A stretch of DNA of 64,000 nt, from NCBI RefSeq assembly GCF_003014535.1, contig NZ_PYGD01000007.1:1-64000 (forward strand), read 5' to 3'. The notes under the pieces are model-generated. The model was not told the origin of the DNA, did not search any database, and saw only the letters and a list, made by a program, of their open reading frames with translations. The position numbers and the translations under genes were made by a program. This DNA is from Taibaiella chishuiensis (GTDB lineage: Bacteria; Bacteroidota; Bacteroidia; Chitinophagales; Chitinophagaceae). Positions 1-6,489 of this stretch are shown here, piece after piece (the first letter of the stretch is position 1; each line of letters begins with the position of its first letter).

Positions 1-90
1 TTCTTTTCCCTGGCTCCAGGGTTTATAGGGCAAAACTGAATGATCTCTAACAAAAAACTCTACTTTTAAGCGGTAGTATTCAAGGTGAGC
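1..90 (-). pseudogene. Open frame running off the left edge (next Rhs cassette)
   Basis: Thirty codons are open on the minus strand from just after a partial repeat copy to the left edge, ending in the visible string LPYKPWSQGKE. There is no start codon; an in-frame TAA lies at 91-93. Its position, directly following a repeat copy in the direction of transcription, is where toxin-tip or immunity sequence lies in the other cassettes, so it is probably a further cassette continuing outside the window. The product is not recognised. Confidence 0.3.
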
Positions 91-95
91 TTACA

Positions 96-189
96 ATAAC
101 ACCAACAGCGGCGGAAAAGGCACATGTTTTGCAACATATGCCCTAAAAGTTATGACATGTTGTTGGTGACAACACCAACAACGGCGGAA
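96..189 (-). repeat. Cassette repeat: full copy plus truncated tandem copy
   Basis: A full copy (about 118-189) of the 72-bp element is followed on the minus strand by a second copy (96-116) that breaks inside the first palindrome. Read on the minus strand the element is TTCCGCCG, then the stem-loop TGTTGGTG-TTGT-CACCAACA, then the 8-bp palindrome GTTATAAC (here with one change, GTCATAAC), then the stem-loop GGGCATATGT-TGCAAA-ACATATGCC(C). The element begins 41 nt after the stop codon of the gene at 231-695. Confidence 0.9.
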
Positions 190-230
190 CAGGCATCTAT
201 TGATGTATTGTTCTATTTTCCTGTTTTATT

Positions 231-695
231 TTAAAACCAGACGTCTCCTTCGCATACAATAGTTGTTCCCTGCGTCCGCCATAATTTTAGAAAGTCCTGG
301 AATTCGACTCGCTTATCTTCCATCCTGAATTTAATTTTTTTATCCTTCCGGATATGATCACTGAAAGAAACGATCATCACAGGTGATATCTTGTTTTGAA
401 TGGAATACCGGATTACACGTACCCCCTCGATTTCCTTAATGTCGACAGTAAAGGGTTTGAGGAATTTAAAATAGGTCGGACGGATGCTGAGGGTATCTTC
501 ATTTAGGGTAAAAGTCTTGTACTCCAACAATAAGAAGGTCGCCAGCAACACATTGACAAGAAGAGCAGGGACGATTAAAGAGAACGGTCCGATGATCGAA
601 TCTGATTGAGAATAAGCAAAAAACAAGAACAAATCGCCTGCAAAAAGGATTGACATTACTCCCCAAAACGAGATACTGCTTGGTTTAATAGTCAT
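231..695 (-). CDS. Small membrane protein, presumed orphan immunity protein
   Basis: 154 residues if the ATG at 695 is used; this start is preferred because the longer frame up to 905 runs back through two repeat copies. Two hydrophobic segments near the N-terminus (about residues 9-27 and 35-58) are followed by a soluble, charged C-terminal domain of about 90 residues with a beta-rich pattern resembling bacterial PH-like (YcxB-type) domains; that resemblance is only by eye. No function is recognised. Its place between two repeat copies in the Rhs cassette array suggests immunity to a lost membrane- or envelope-acting tip. Confidence 0.6.
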   Translation of the reverse strand: MTIKPSSISFWGVMSILFAGDLFLFFAYSQSDSIIGPFSLIVPALLVNVLLATFLLLEYKTFTLNEDTLSIRPTYFKFLKPFTVDIKEIEGVRVIRYSIQNKISPVMIVSFSDHIRKDKKIKFRMEDKRVEFQDFLKLWRTQGTTIVCEGDVWF

Positions 696-819
696 AATTT
701 TTATTGTTGAATGGGCCGTTGCTATGCGTACACAATATACATCGTGGCGGCCACCCACTTTACACCCGTTATCAAAAAAATCATTAACGATCCGGGTAGC
801 CATATTGTGAGAAATAAAA
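696..819 (-). other. Short leader region with hydrophobic remnant
   Basis: Between the tandem repeat and the 154-residue gene there is a 30-codon hydrophobic frame ending at a TAG at 722-724 (visible end VAATMYIVYA). It could be the 3' end of a displaced tip or membrane protein. It has no plausible start and nothing else is recognisable here. Confidence 0.2.
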
Positions 820-957
820 GGCGCATGTTTTGCAACATATGCCCTTATAACACACTGTTGGTGATAACACCAACAGCGGCGGAAAAGGCATACGTTTTGC
901 AACATGCGCTCTAAAGGTTATAACATGCTGTTGGTAACAACACCAACAACGGCAGAA
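820..957 (-). repeat. Cassette repeat: two tandem copies
   Basis: Two copies (887-957 and 820-884) lie head to tail. In the first, GTTATAAC, the TTGTTGG palindrome and the GGGCATATG-type palindrome are all present with a few changes. The second lacks about five bases between GTTATAA and the second palindrome. The pair begins 18 nt after the stop codon of the lipoprotein gene at 976-1482. Confidence 0.9.
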
Positions 958-975
958 TAACAGAGCAGCAGAAAA

Positions 976-1482
976 CTAATGCTTTTTGACAAAAACTAAA
1001 TTCCCAACATTAACTTCTTTATGATCAGACATAATAAGCAGATCAAACACCAGGGAATCCGGTGCATAATGACTATCTGTTAGTTCGTACACATACATAC
1101 CATCGACAACGCCCGAAAAATTCCTTTCGATTTTAACAGCAACCCCTCGTCTTGATGTATGTTCTCGCATTCTCCAGTCAAACACATCTACGAGTTGAAA
1201 AGATGCTCCGGGAGTCTGTTTAATTTTGAAACAAAGCTGATAATCATTCGTCACTGTTGTGGAACCATCGTTCTCATTGTACCAAATTTTTTCCAACCAA
1301 GTATCTCCTACTTTTAGTGAATCAAATTTCCTTGCTTGACTGCCGTATTCAACAATAAGAAGTCCATTTTTTTTTGACTCATTAATGCTATTCGACGATT
1401 GAGGATTCGTAGTATCTTTCGCTCCGCAAGCTTGCAGTCCACAAATTAATATTGTAATCAATAATCGATTTCCTTTCATCAT
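976..1482 (-). CDS. Lipoprotein, presumed orphan immunity protein (paralogue of 2112-2609)
   Basis: 168 residues with a type II signal peptide; the lipobox LQAC ends at residue 19, so the mature protein is a lipidated envelope protein. It aligns along its whole length with the protein at 2112-2609: shared features include ESKKNG/EARKNG, D-S-L/I-x-V, W-x-EK-W, LCFKI-Q, DVFDWxMRE and a C-terminal PDSL motif. The family is not recognised. Position before a repeat in the cassette array and the lipoprotein class fit an immunity role against a toxin acting in the periplasm; that role is inferred. Confidence 0.65.
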   Translation of the reverse strand: MMKGNRLLITILICGLQACGAKDTTNPQSSNSINESKKNGLLIVEYGSQARKFDSLKVGDTWLEKIWYNENDGSTTVTNDYQLCFKIKQTPGASFQLVDVFDWRMREHTSRRGVAVKIERNFSGVVDGMYVYELTDSHYAPDSLVFDLLIMSDHKEVNVGNLVFVKKH

Positions 1483-1498
1483 AAAGACATCTATTACT

Positions 1499-1669
1499 CT
1501 AATAATACAGCAAATCTCTTAACTGTGCAACGCTCATATCGGTGGTGGTATAAAAAATATTTTGAGCCTTCAATCCATGCTCACACATCACTGCAAATAT
1601 TGAGGCCAACACGATAAATAAAAGCGGCCGGAGTGGACCGTCCGCTTTATCGCGTTCTAATAAAACTAC
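1499..1669 (-). pseudogene. Fragment with a signal-anchor-like segment
   Basis: A 56-codon open frame without a usable start lies between two immunity-like genes. Its product contains a hydrophobic stretch (LLFIVLASIFAVM) followed by GLKAQN and ends in QLRDLLYY. It looks like coding sequence detached from its start, either an N-terminal secretion signal or the last membrane segment of a displaced protein. The remaining bases of the 1483-1725 gap hold nothing recognisable beyond an imperfect GC-rich inverted repeat near 1621-1648. Confidence 0.3.
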
Positions 1670-1725
1670 CTAGTTGGCTCAATGAAGCATTCCGTGAATA
1701 GTGAAATTCTTAATCACGGTACCCA

Positions 1726-2103
1726 CTAATTAGAGACAGGTATATTTCTTGGTCCTGCGCATAAAATTAGGCCCAGACTTCCTCCAAATATCAACACAAC
1801 TATGAAAAACATTAAAACCGGGTGCAACCGGTCATGTTCATATTTCAGAAACGATCTATTTTTAAACACCAAGAAATAATTAAACAACCCAAACACGCCA
1901 CTTAATAGATATACCACCCACTCCTTCAAAACGTAAGGAGTCTTAAAAAATAAAAAGCATAAACTATCTATAGCATGAGCTAATAATATAAACAAAAAAA
2001 CGGTAAACATATAAGTTGCGAATAACGGAATATCAGAACGCGCATGATCTCGCAAAAAGATATACAAAGAGCAACAAAACTTCTTATACAACATGCTCAA
2101 CAA
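1726..2103 (-). CDS. Polytopic membrane protein, immunity-like (family A)
   Basis: 125 residues with three clear hydrophobic segments and possibly a fourth. The layout, an amphipathic N-terminus with Y/F and basic residues, a long hydrophobic stretch, a short charged loop after YFLVFKNR and a last C-terminal membrane helix, matches the proteins at 3856-4239, 7366-7806 and 8338-8751. These four appear to be diverged members of one family. It starts 8 nt after the lipoprotein stop at 2112, so the two are probably co-translated. Function unknown; immunity against a membrane-active tip is inferred from context. Confidence 0.6.
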   Translation of the reverse strand: MLSMLYKKFCCSLYIFLRDHARSDIPLFATYMFTVFLFILLAHAIDSLCFLFFKTPYVLKEWVVYLLSGVFGLFNYFLVFKNRSFLKYEHDRLHPVLMFFIVVLIFGGSLGLILCAGPRNIPVSN

Positions 2104-2111
2104 TTATTTAC

Positions 2112-2609
2112 CTATTTTCGCTTAAAGGTCAAATCATCTACCTTTATACTACTGTCTTCAGACTTAAGATTGAGGTGGAATGTAAGCGAGTCTGGCACAC
2201 GACAACCATCAAGCTCATAGATATAGGTACCCGATTGCCCTAACAAATTCTTCTTTATTTCAACACCAATATATCGATTCGTACTAGTTTCTCTCATATC
2301 CCAATCAAAAACGTCATTTAGAAGAAATTTACCTCCCGCTTTTTGTCGGATTTTGAAACATAACTTACAGTTATCCGTTATGGTTTTTTCTCCGCTGGAT
2401 TCTTTAAACCATACTTTTTCTATCCATGCAGTTTCTACTTCGATAGAATCCAAACGATTTCCTGCCACGTAAACTTCGGCTACGAACGTGCCATTTTTTC
2501 GTGCTTCATCAATGTCTTTTGAGGTTTGAGGCGTTGTGGAATTTGACGCCACACAACTTTGCATGAAAAAAATTGCAGAAGCAATGGAAACCTTAATTCG
2601 TGTTTTCAT
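2112..2609 (-). CDS. Lipoprotein, presumed orphan immunity protein (paralogue of 976-1482)
   Basis: 165 residues; signal peptide with lipobox MQSC around residue 19. It is a clear paralogue of the lipoprotein at 976-1482 (see the shared DVFDWxMRE and LCFKI motifs) but well diverged, so the duplication is not recent or the copies came from different donors. The gene lies 10 nt downstream of the 88-residue gene at 2620-2886 and directly upstream of a family A membrane protein. No function is recognised; an immunity role is inferred. Confidence 0.65.
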   Translation of the reverse strand: MKTRIKVSIASAIFFMQSCVASNSTTPQTSKDIDEARKNGTFVAEVYVAGNRLDSIEVETAWIEKVWFKESSGEKTITDNCKLCFKIRQKAGGKFLLNDVFDWDMRETSTNRYIGVEIKKNLLGQSGTYIYELDGCRVPDSLTFHLNLKSEDSSIKVDDLTFKRK

Positions 2610-2619
2610 AATTCCGAGA

Positions 2620-2886
2620 TTACCATCCCTTAGCCGCGATTTCTTCTAAGTACTTAATGGCATCCTGACTATCGCAGCGTTCCAGTATCTTCATGTTTAA
2701 TTTGTTGACAAATTCTTTTGACGCCAAGTTTCTTTGAACCAAACGAATGTCCTGAGTTAAATCGCTGACCATTTTCCATTCCATATCGGAAATTAAATTT
2801 TTTCCATACTTTACTTTCTGAAGGTAAAATCCGTCGTAATATCCTTGGTATTCTTCATATTCTTTTAGTTTATTCACTGTTATCAC
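2620..2886 (-). CDS. Small soluble protein, presumed immunity protein
   Basis: 88 residues, no signal peptide or membrane segment. The start is taken as the GTG at 2886 because AAAGGAG sits five to six bases upstream, one of the few good Shine-Dalgarno sites here; a second GTG nine bases on is possible. The N-terminus is rich in Tyr and Glu. The family is not recognised. It follows a remnant of the Rhs core and tip, the usual place of the cognate immunity gene, so cytoplasmic immunity to a lost tip is the likeliest role. Confidence 0.55.
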   Translation of the reverse strand: MITVNKLKEYEEYQGYYDGFYLQKVKYGKNLISDMEWKMVSDLTQDIRLVQRNLASKEFVNKLNMKILERCDSQDAIKYLEEIAAKGW

Positions 2887-2958
2887 TTGCTCCTTTCATT
2901 TTAATGATGAAAAACAATTTTGGTTACATTCGACTCTTACGCTCTCCACACGCTCATT

Positions 2959-3133
2959 TTAATAGCAACTATCTATTTCGATCTTTATATCCTGGTCGCC
3001 ATCTGTAGCTAAAGAATCTATGCCCAGGAACCGGGTTGCGAGTTTCTTAGCAGGCTAAGGATAAACTACATTGCGGCCATAATAGTCCATCCAGTTCAGC
3101 CCCAGTTCTTTGATGTACTTCTTATAATAGCTA
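2959..3133 (-). pseudogene. Rhs core remnant with decayed tip
   Basis: Immediately after a full repeat copy the minus strand encodes YIKELGLNWMD, identical to the core of the full Rhs gene at 10370-14857, then an in-frame stop, then a degenerate form of the core end (TRFLGIDSLA for GRFLGVDPLA) and a short acidic tail ending at 2959. It is the junction end of a displaced rhs cassette whose toxin has been lost. The 18 bases next to the repeat are the same as those beside the repeat at 9818. Confidence 0.8.
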
Positions 3134-3205
3134 GGGCACATATTTTGCAACATATGCCCTAAAGGTTATAACATGCTGTTGGTGACAACACCAACAACGG
3201 CGGAA
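3134..3205 (-). repeat. Cassette repeat: full 72-bp copy
   Basis: A full copy with both palindromes and GTTATAAC. It begins 3 nt after the stop codon of the gene at 3209-3562 and is followed on the minus strand by an Rhs core remnant. Spacing and orientation match the copy next to the full rhs gene. Confidence 0.92.
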
Positions 3206-3208
3206 ATA

Positions 3209-3562
3209 TCAATCCAACAACCATTCACCAAAGCCCAATGTTTCAGAGCGAAGAAGAAACACAATAATTAAATAAAACAGGATATAAAGCCCCCCTCTAG
3301 CAGCGTTAATTTTCTTTTTATTTACAACACCGACACCAAGAGTTGTAATAAGCCAAAAGATTGCCGAAAATATCACAATATACAGACCCCAAAATACAAT
3401 ACTATAATTTATAGGCATACCCAAATCTTTAGGATCAGGATGATTATACTTTGGGAAATACCCCAATCTGCGGTAAGCGCGAAAAATAAAAAAACCAAAT
3501 ATTACCAGCCAGCTTATTGGCAAGTATGAAATGGCTTTATTGATAACTACTATAACTTTCAC
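3209..3562 (-). CDS. Polytopic membrane protein, presumed immunity protein
   Basis: 117 residues with membrane segments at about 12-28, 54-77 and 89-105. It has a similar size to the family A proteins but no convincing alignment with them. The segment between the first two membrane helices is polar and includes NHPDPKDLG. No family recognised. It lies between a broken tip fragment (3596-3673) and a full repeat, so it is read as the immunity gene of that cassette. Confidence 0.55.
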   Translation of the reverse strand: MKVIVVINKAISYLPISWLVIFGFFIFRAYRRLGYFPKYNHPDPKDLGMPINYSIVFWGLYIVIFSAIFWLITTLGVGVVNKKKINAARGGLYILFYLIIVFLLRSETLGFGEWLLD

Positions 3563-3595
3563 TATTAAAGATTAAAAATAAATCAACGAATGGAT

Positions 3596-3717
3596 TTAAA
3601 ATAATTTGTCTCTACCATAGTCCTGACTTCTTTGTCGATCTTCTAACCAACCATCATTAACGCGCTCAACTTTTTATTAAGAATACTATGGAATCGCTCC
3701 CATAAGCCAGCTCCGAT
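3596..3717 (-). pseudogene. Broken toxin-tip fragment
   Basis: Directly after the half repeat at 3718-3762 a frame encodes IGAGLWERFHSIL and continues to an in-frame stop; in another frame the last 25 codons encode NDGWLEDRQRSQDYGRDKLF before a TAA at 3596-3598. The two together look like a frameshifted C-terminal tip just upstream of its immunity gene. No toxin family can be assigned. Confidence 0.4.
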
Positions 3718-3762
3718 TAAAGTTATAACATGCTGTTGGTGGCAACACCAACACCGGCGGAA
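3718..3762 (-). repeat. Cassette repeat: half copy
   Basis: Only the first half of the element is present: TTCCGCC, the TGTTGG-type palindrome, and GTTATAAC plus three or four bases. The second palindrome is missing and unrelated sequence follows at once. The breakpoint is the same as in the half copies at 4901 and 6427; each retains the same 41 bases from GTTATAAC to the CGGAA end. Confidence 0.85.
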
Positions 3763-3767
3763 AAGCT

Positions 3768-3850
3768 TCAATAATTCGACCAGATCTGGAAGCCACAGTT
3801 ACCGTTTAAGCCTTCCAAATCTGCATTTGAAGTCATAACGTACACACCAT
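3768..3850 (-). pseudogene. Short coding fragment
   Basis: A 27-codon frame (visible string VYVMTSNADLEGLNGNCG, ending WSNY) lies between the family A gene at 3856 and the half repeat. It has no start and overlaps nothing. It looks like the 3' end of a displaced gene; the source is not recognised. Confidence 0.25.
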
Positions 3851-3855
3851 TGCTA

Positions 3856-4239
3856 CTATGCGAATACAAATGAAAGTGATATAAAAAACAACAATATACT
3901 TCCAATAAGGTATAACAAAACAAGAAAATTTCCTGTTTTTCCTTTACGCAATTCCTCCTGTTCTACCTGTTTTGCATAGAACTCCCATTTATTTTTATTG
4001 AAAAATAATAAATAATAAACGACAAAAAATCCGACGATTAAAAGTCCAACATACAATCTATTTACGCCTAAAATAAAATCTGGGAAATTAAAAATTTTCC
4101 TCAAAATCATATAAATGGTAAACATCTGAAAGTAATGCACGATACACATCGTAAAGACTACGTTAGCAATTGGAGTACCATTTTTTTTCTTAACTGCCCA
4201 AGAGTACAACCTGCCTATTACATAATTATAAAAACCCAT
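3856..4239 (-). CDS. Polytopic membrane protein, immunity-like (family A)
   Basis: 127 residues with three to four membrane segments (about 22-46, 59-77 and 104-125). The N-terminus FYNYVIGRLYSWAVKKK resembles the start of the protein at 8338-8751 (YDYLFYKSYQLATK), and the central YYLLFFNKNKWEFYAK matches YYSHKNRWKKIITRYQ there, so these belong to one family. It lies 163 nt after the 83-residue gene without a repeat between them. Function is unknown; an immunity role is inferred from the array. Confidence 0.6.
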   Translation of the reverse strand: MGFYNYVIGRLYSWAVKKKNGTPIANVVFTMCIVHYFQMFTIYMILRKIFNFPDFILGVNRLYVGLLIVGFFVVYYLLFFNKNKWEFYAKQVEQEELRKGKTGNFLVLLYLIGSILLFFISLSFVFA

Positions 4240-4268
4240 AAATTAACTATTTTGCCTTACCCCAATCT

Positions 4269-4307
4269 CCGCTGCTGGTGCACGAATCTTTCGTGTGCCG
4301 GCAGCGG
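4269..4307. repeat. GC-rich inverted repeat with 3-nt loop
   Basis: CCGCTGCTGGTGCACGAA is followed after TCT by TTCGTGTGCCGGCAGCGG; 16 of 18 bases of the arms pair, and the two mismatches would be G-U type in RNA. No T-run follows on either side, so it is not a typical terminator. It is far richer in GC than its surroundings and does not resemble the 72-bp element. Confidence 0.6.
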
Positions 4308-4402
4308 GGCGCTGCCGCCCTCTCCCCAGGGAGCGTCTCAAGTATATAATCCACAAACCCGGCTATTATACTTGGTAATCATTGGATATCGCTATAGCCA
4401 TA

Positions 4403-4654
4403 CTACAAATATTCTTCGAAAAGATTCTTACCATCTTTATAAATCACATACTCCGTTTTTAACGCGTCCCAAATCTGCACATAGATTGTACCATCTTCAT
4501 TTTTGCCGATGTTAATTGAGATATTGTCTTCTTGATCGTTAGTTTCAACTTCAATTTTTTCCTTACTGTTGATAAATGCCTCTACAGCCTCAGGCTCTTT
4601 AGTGATAGACATTTTACAGTCAGTACAATTTTTTATCTTAATTCTTAGTGTCAT
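4403..4654 (-). CDS. Small acidic soluble protein, presumed immunity protein
   Basis: 83 residues, acidic (many Glu and Asp), no signal or membrane segment. It begins 5 nt after the stop of a toxin-tip frame that ends at 4660, the usual spacing for a cognate immunity gene. Alternating hydrophobic residues in ISINIGKNEDGTIYVQIWD suggest a beta-sheet protein. Family not recognised. It is likely a cytoplasmic immunity protein for the tip directly upstream. Confidence 0.6.
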   Translation of the reverse strand: MTLRIKIKNCTDCKMSITKEPEAVEAFINSKEKIEVETNDQEDNISINIGKNEDGTIYVQIWDALKTEYVIYKDGKNLFEEYL

Positions 4655-4659
4655 TTTTT

Positions 4660-4899
4660 TTATTTGAAATGCATGTTTAAAATTTCTTGTATTTGATTGG
4701 CTGTTGGATTTAATTGGTCTGTAGAACGTATTGTTTTTAGTAAAGTCTGAAGTCGATTAAAGAGATCTCCGTTTTATTACCCGTCCTAAAAACACTGACA
4801 CCGGTGTGTTTGCACCCATTTTTACAAGGGTGTCCTTCAATCTTTCCACCTTATTTGTCCCGGCTGTCGGCAAATTACCCTCATATCCATGCGCCTCCA
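4660..4899 (-). pseudogene. Toxin tip with one frameshift
   Basis: After the half repeat the frame encodes MEAHGYEGNLPTAGTNKV and on to VSVFLGRVIKR, stopping at 4757. In a neighbouring frame from about 4765 the reading continues GDLFNRLQTLLKT and ends EILNMHFK with a TAA at 4660-4662, just before the 83-residue gene. Joined, they give a tip of about 80 residues with a helical C-terminus. It is soluble, basic and not recognised. It was separated from its Rhs core exactly at the repeat. Confidence 0.6.
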
Positions 4900-4900
4900 T

Positions 4901-4945
4901 AAAGGTTATAATATGCCGTTGGTGACAACACCAACAACGGCGGAA
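4901..4945 (-). repeat. Cassette repeat: half copy
   Basis: Contains the TTCCGCCG start, the perfect TGTTGGTG-TTGT-CACCAACG-type palindrome and a one-base variant of GTTATAAC (ATTATAAC). The second palindrome is absent and the tip sequence starts at the same break as in the other two half copies. It begins 51 nt after the stop of the 70-residue gene. Confidence 0.85.
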
Positions 4946-4996
4946 ATGACATAACCAAAATACCACATAAATTCAACAAACCAAACCGCATATAAT

Positions 4997-5209
4997 TTAA
5001 TTTAAAAGTAAAAAAACATAAACTATTAAGTAGATGAAGCCGATTATAAAAATTAAGGATAATAGTCCCACCGCAACATTTCTATATTCATTACTTGATC
5101 GAAAAAAATCCCAAAATTTGACTTTCCTTCCTGAAAAAAGCCATCTGATATAGGCTCCTGGAATCATTAAGACTGTGGCAATTACAATCTCTGCTAAAAA
5201 ATCAATCAT
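4997..5209 (-). CDS. Small two-helix membrane protein, presumed immunity protein
   Basis: 70 residues from the ATG at 5209 (MIDFLAEIVIATVL). A longer upstream frame belongs to the preceding tip. Two membrane helices (about 6-24 and 46-68) flank a short basic-aromatic loop with WLFSGRKVKFWDFF. The ATG overlaps the stop of the upstream tip frame (ATGATTGA), so translation is probably coupled. Small proteins of this design next to Rhs tips are known in Bacteroidota, but no family name is assigned here. Confidence 0.6.
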   Translation of the reverse strand: MIDFLAEIVIATVLMIPGAYIRWLFSGRKVKFWDFFRSSNEYRNVAVGLLSLIFIIGFIYLIVYVFLLLN

Positions 5210-5432
5210 TATTAAATATTTGTTTCCTTGCCGTCTGAACAGCAGGAACTGTAAAAATTCCCAGTACCCGATCAATAACTTGAATCCCTGTATTTCCAGA
5301 AGAATGAAGGTCGTTTTATTATGGTTGAACCAAGATTTACTGTCCTCATAGTCGTCATTGCAACTCCCATAATTTCTTTCCAGTTCAGCACAAGGTCTTT
5401 GATGCCATGCTAATCGTTATTCATAATAACTA
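5202..5432 (-). pseudogene. Rhs core remnant and frameshifted tip
   Basis: Reading leftward from the full repeat, IKDLVLNW is a decayed form of the core motif IKELGLNW. A neighbouring frame then reads NYGSCNDDYEDSKSWFNHNK, and a third reads GNTGIQVIDRVLGIFTVPAV and ends KQIFNND with TGA at 5202-5204, overlapping the start of the 70-residue gene. At least two frameshifts break the chain. The tip family is not recognised. Confidence 0.65.
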
Positions 5433-5433
5433 A

Positions 5434-5505
5434 GGGCACATGTTTTGCAACGCATGCCCTAAAAGTTATAAAATGCAGTTGGTGACAACACCAACAACGG
5501 CGGAA
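5434..5505 (-). repeat. Cassette repeat: full 72-bp copy
   Basis: Full copy with both palindromes; GTTATAAC has one change (TTTATAAC). It begins 12 nt after the stop of the 204-residue gene and is followed by a decayed Rhs core remnant. Confidence 0.92.
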
Positions 5506-5517
5506 ATATATTAACCT

Positions 5518-6132
5518 CTACACATTATCCATAATAACAAGTTCACGTTCAAATGAATTCACCATTTTTGTTATTGTCTCATTGGCTTTTAATATATCAA
5601 ATTTGCTTAGCCTGCCCTCTAGTTCCGACTTATAAGATGAGTTTGGAACCTCCCAAAAAAACATAATATTCAAGGAATCAATTAAAACGCCTAAATTATC
5701 CTCGCGATATAGATTCAACAAGTCTTGGCGATTTACCTGGAACGCATAATCAGAAAAAAAGTTACAAAAATTTATTACCATCATGGCCGTTTTTTTTTCA
5801 TAATCCCCAATAGTATTAACCTCATCTAAAAAATTAATGAGCGATGCAAAATCGTAAGTTATGTAGGCCCTACTTCCTTTGTATGAGTTGGCCCAAGATT
5901 TTGTATTTGTATCATCAATTATACAGCTGGTGTGTTTTACGAAGGTTAGCAAATCAGTAATACTTAAAAATGCCATAATATTGTTAGAAAGATTCAGTAG
6001 CAAGTAGTCTACGTCCTCGTTATCTAAATCAGTTCCCCAAAGAAAATAGTAAAAACGTCGATTAGACAATTTTATCTTCACTATATACTTCCTATAAGTT
6101 TCAGAAGCCACATCGGAAAAATTTCTTTCCAT
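5518..6132 (-). CDS. Soluble protein, presumed immunity protein
   Basis: 204 residues, no signal peptide or membrane segment, moderately acidic, mostly helical by appearance. Visible features include a run of aromatic residues near the N-terminus (RRFYYFLWGTDLDNEDVDYLL) and FFWEVPNSSYKSELEGRLSK near the C-terminus. The family is not recognised. It starts 72 nt after the stop of the tip fragment at 6205-6426 and ends just before a full repeat, so it is read as the cytoplasmic immunity protein of that cassette. Confidence 0.6.
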   Translation of the reverse strand: MERNFSDVASETYRKYIVKIKLSNRRFYYFLWGTDLDNEDVDYLLLNLSNNIMAFLSITDLLTFVKHTSCIIDDTNTKSWANSYKGSRAYITYDFASLINFLDEVNTIGDYEKKTAMMVINFCNFFSDYAFQVNRQDLLNLYREDNLGVLIDSLNIMFFWEVPNSSYKSELEGRLSKFDILKANETITKMVNSFERELVIMDNV

Positions 6133-6204
6133 AACTCTTACATTGATTAATTAAAAATGAAATACCCCTGCTATTGATAAAATTTCAAAAAAACATTACA
6201 ATAT

Positions 6205-6426
6205 CTATCCGGGTCTTGTATCTCTATATACTTTTTTTGCATTATTATGGGGTGTGCCGGGCCCTACATTAGTATCTCCAGCTCTTGCGGCGGCTTCATT
6301 TGCAAGTTGAGAATCGCTTTTACTCCAATCTGTATTGGTTTTAGTCGGAAGAGGGCCATAATTATCTGGCCATTTATTTTGCTTTCCACCTTTTGAGTAG
6401 TAGACAGATTGGGAAATTTCGTTCAC
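6205..6426 (-). pseudogene. Toxin-tip fragment cut at the half repeat
   Basis: 73 codons of open frame begin exactly where the half repeat ends (VNEISQSVYYSKGGKQNKW) and finish GTPHNNAKKVYRDTRPG before a TAG. The sequence is hydrophilic and rich in Asn, Lys and Asp. The frame stays open back through the half repeat to a TTG at 6474, but that is unlikely to be a real start. It is the C-terminal piece of an Rhs tip; the toxin class is not recognised. Confidence 0.55.
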
Positions 6427-6471
6427 AAAAGTTATAACATGCTGTTGATGACAACACTGACTACGTCGGAA
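6427..6471 (-). repeat. Cassette repeat: half copy
   Basis: A half copy retaining GTTATAAC and the first palindrome, the latter with several changes (CATCAACA, CAGTGTTG), and TTCCGACG at the end. The second palindrome is missing; the breakpoint matches the half copies at 3718 and 4901. It begins 18 nt after the stop of the lipoprotein at 6490. Confidence 0.8.
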
Positions 6472-6489
6472 CAATAGTGGAAGAATTAT

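Noticed and set aside
6205-6474. Tip fragment read as a gene starting inside the half repeat
   Set aside because: The TTG start lies in the repeat, which encodes the same FRR...CCHQ peptide in frame at other copies; the peptide is a by-product of the palindromes.
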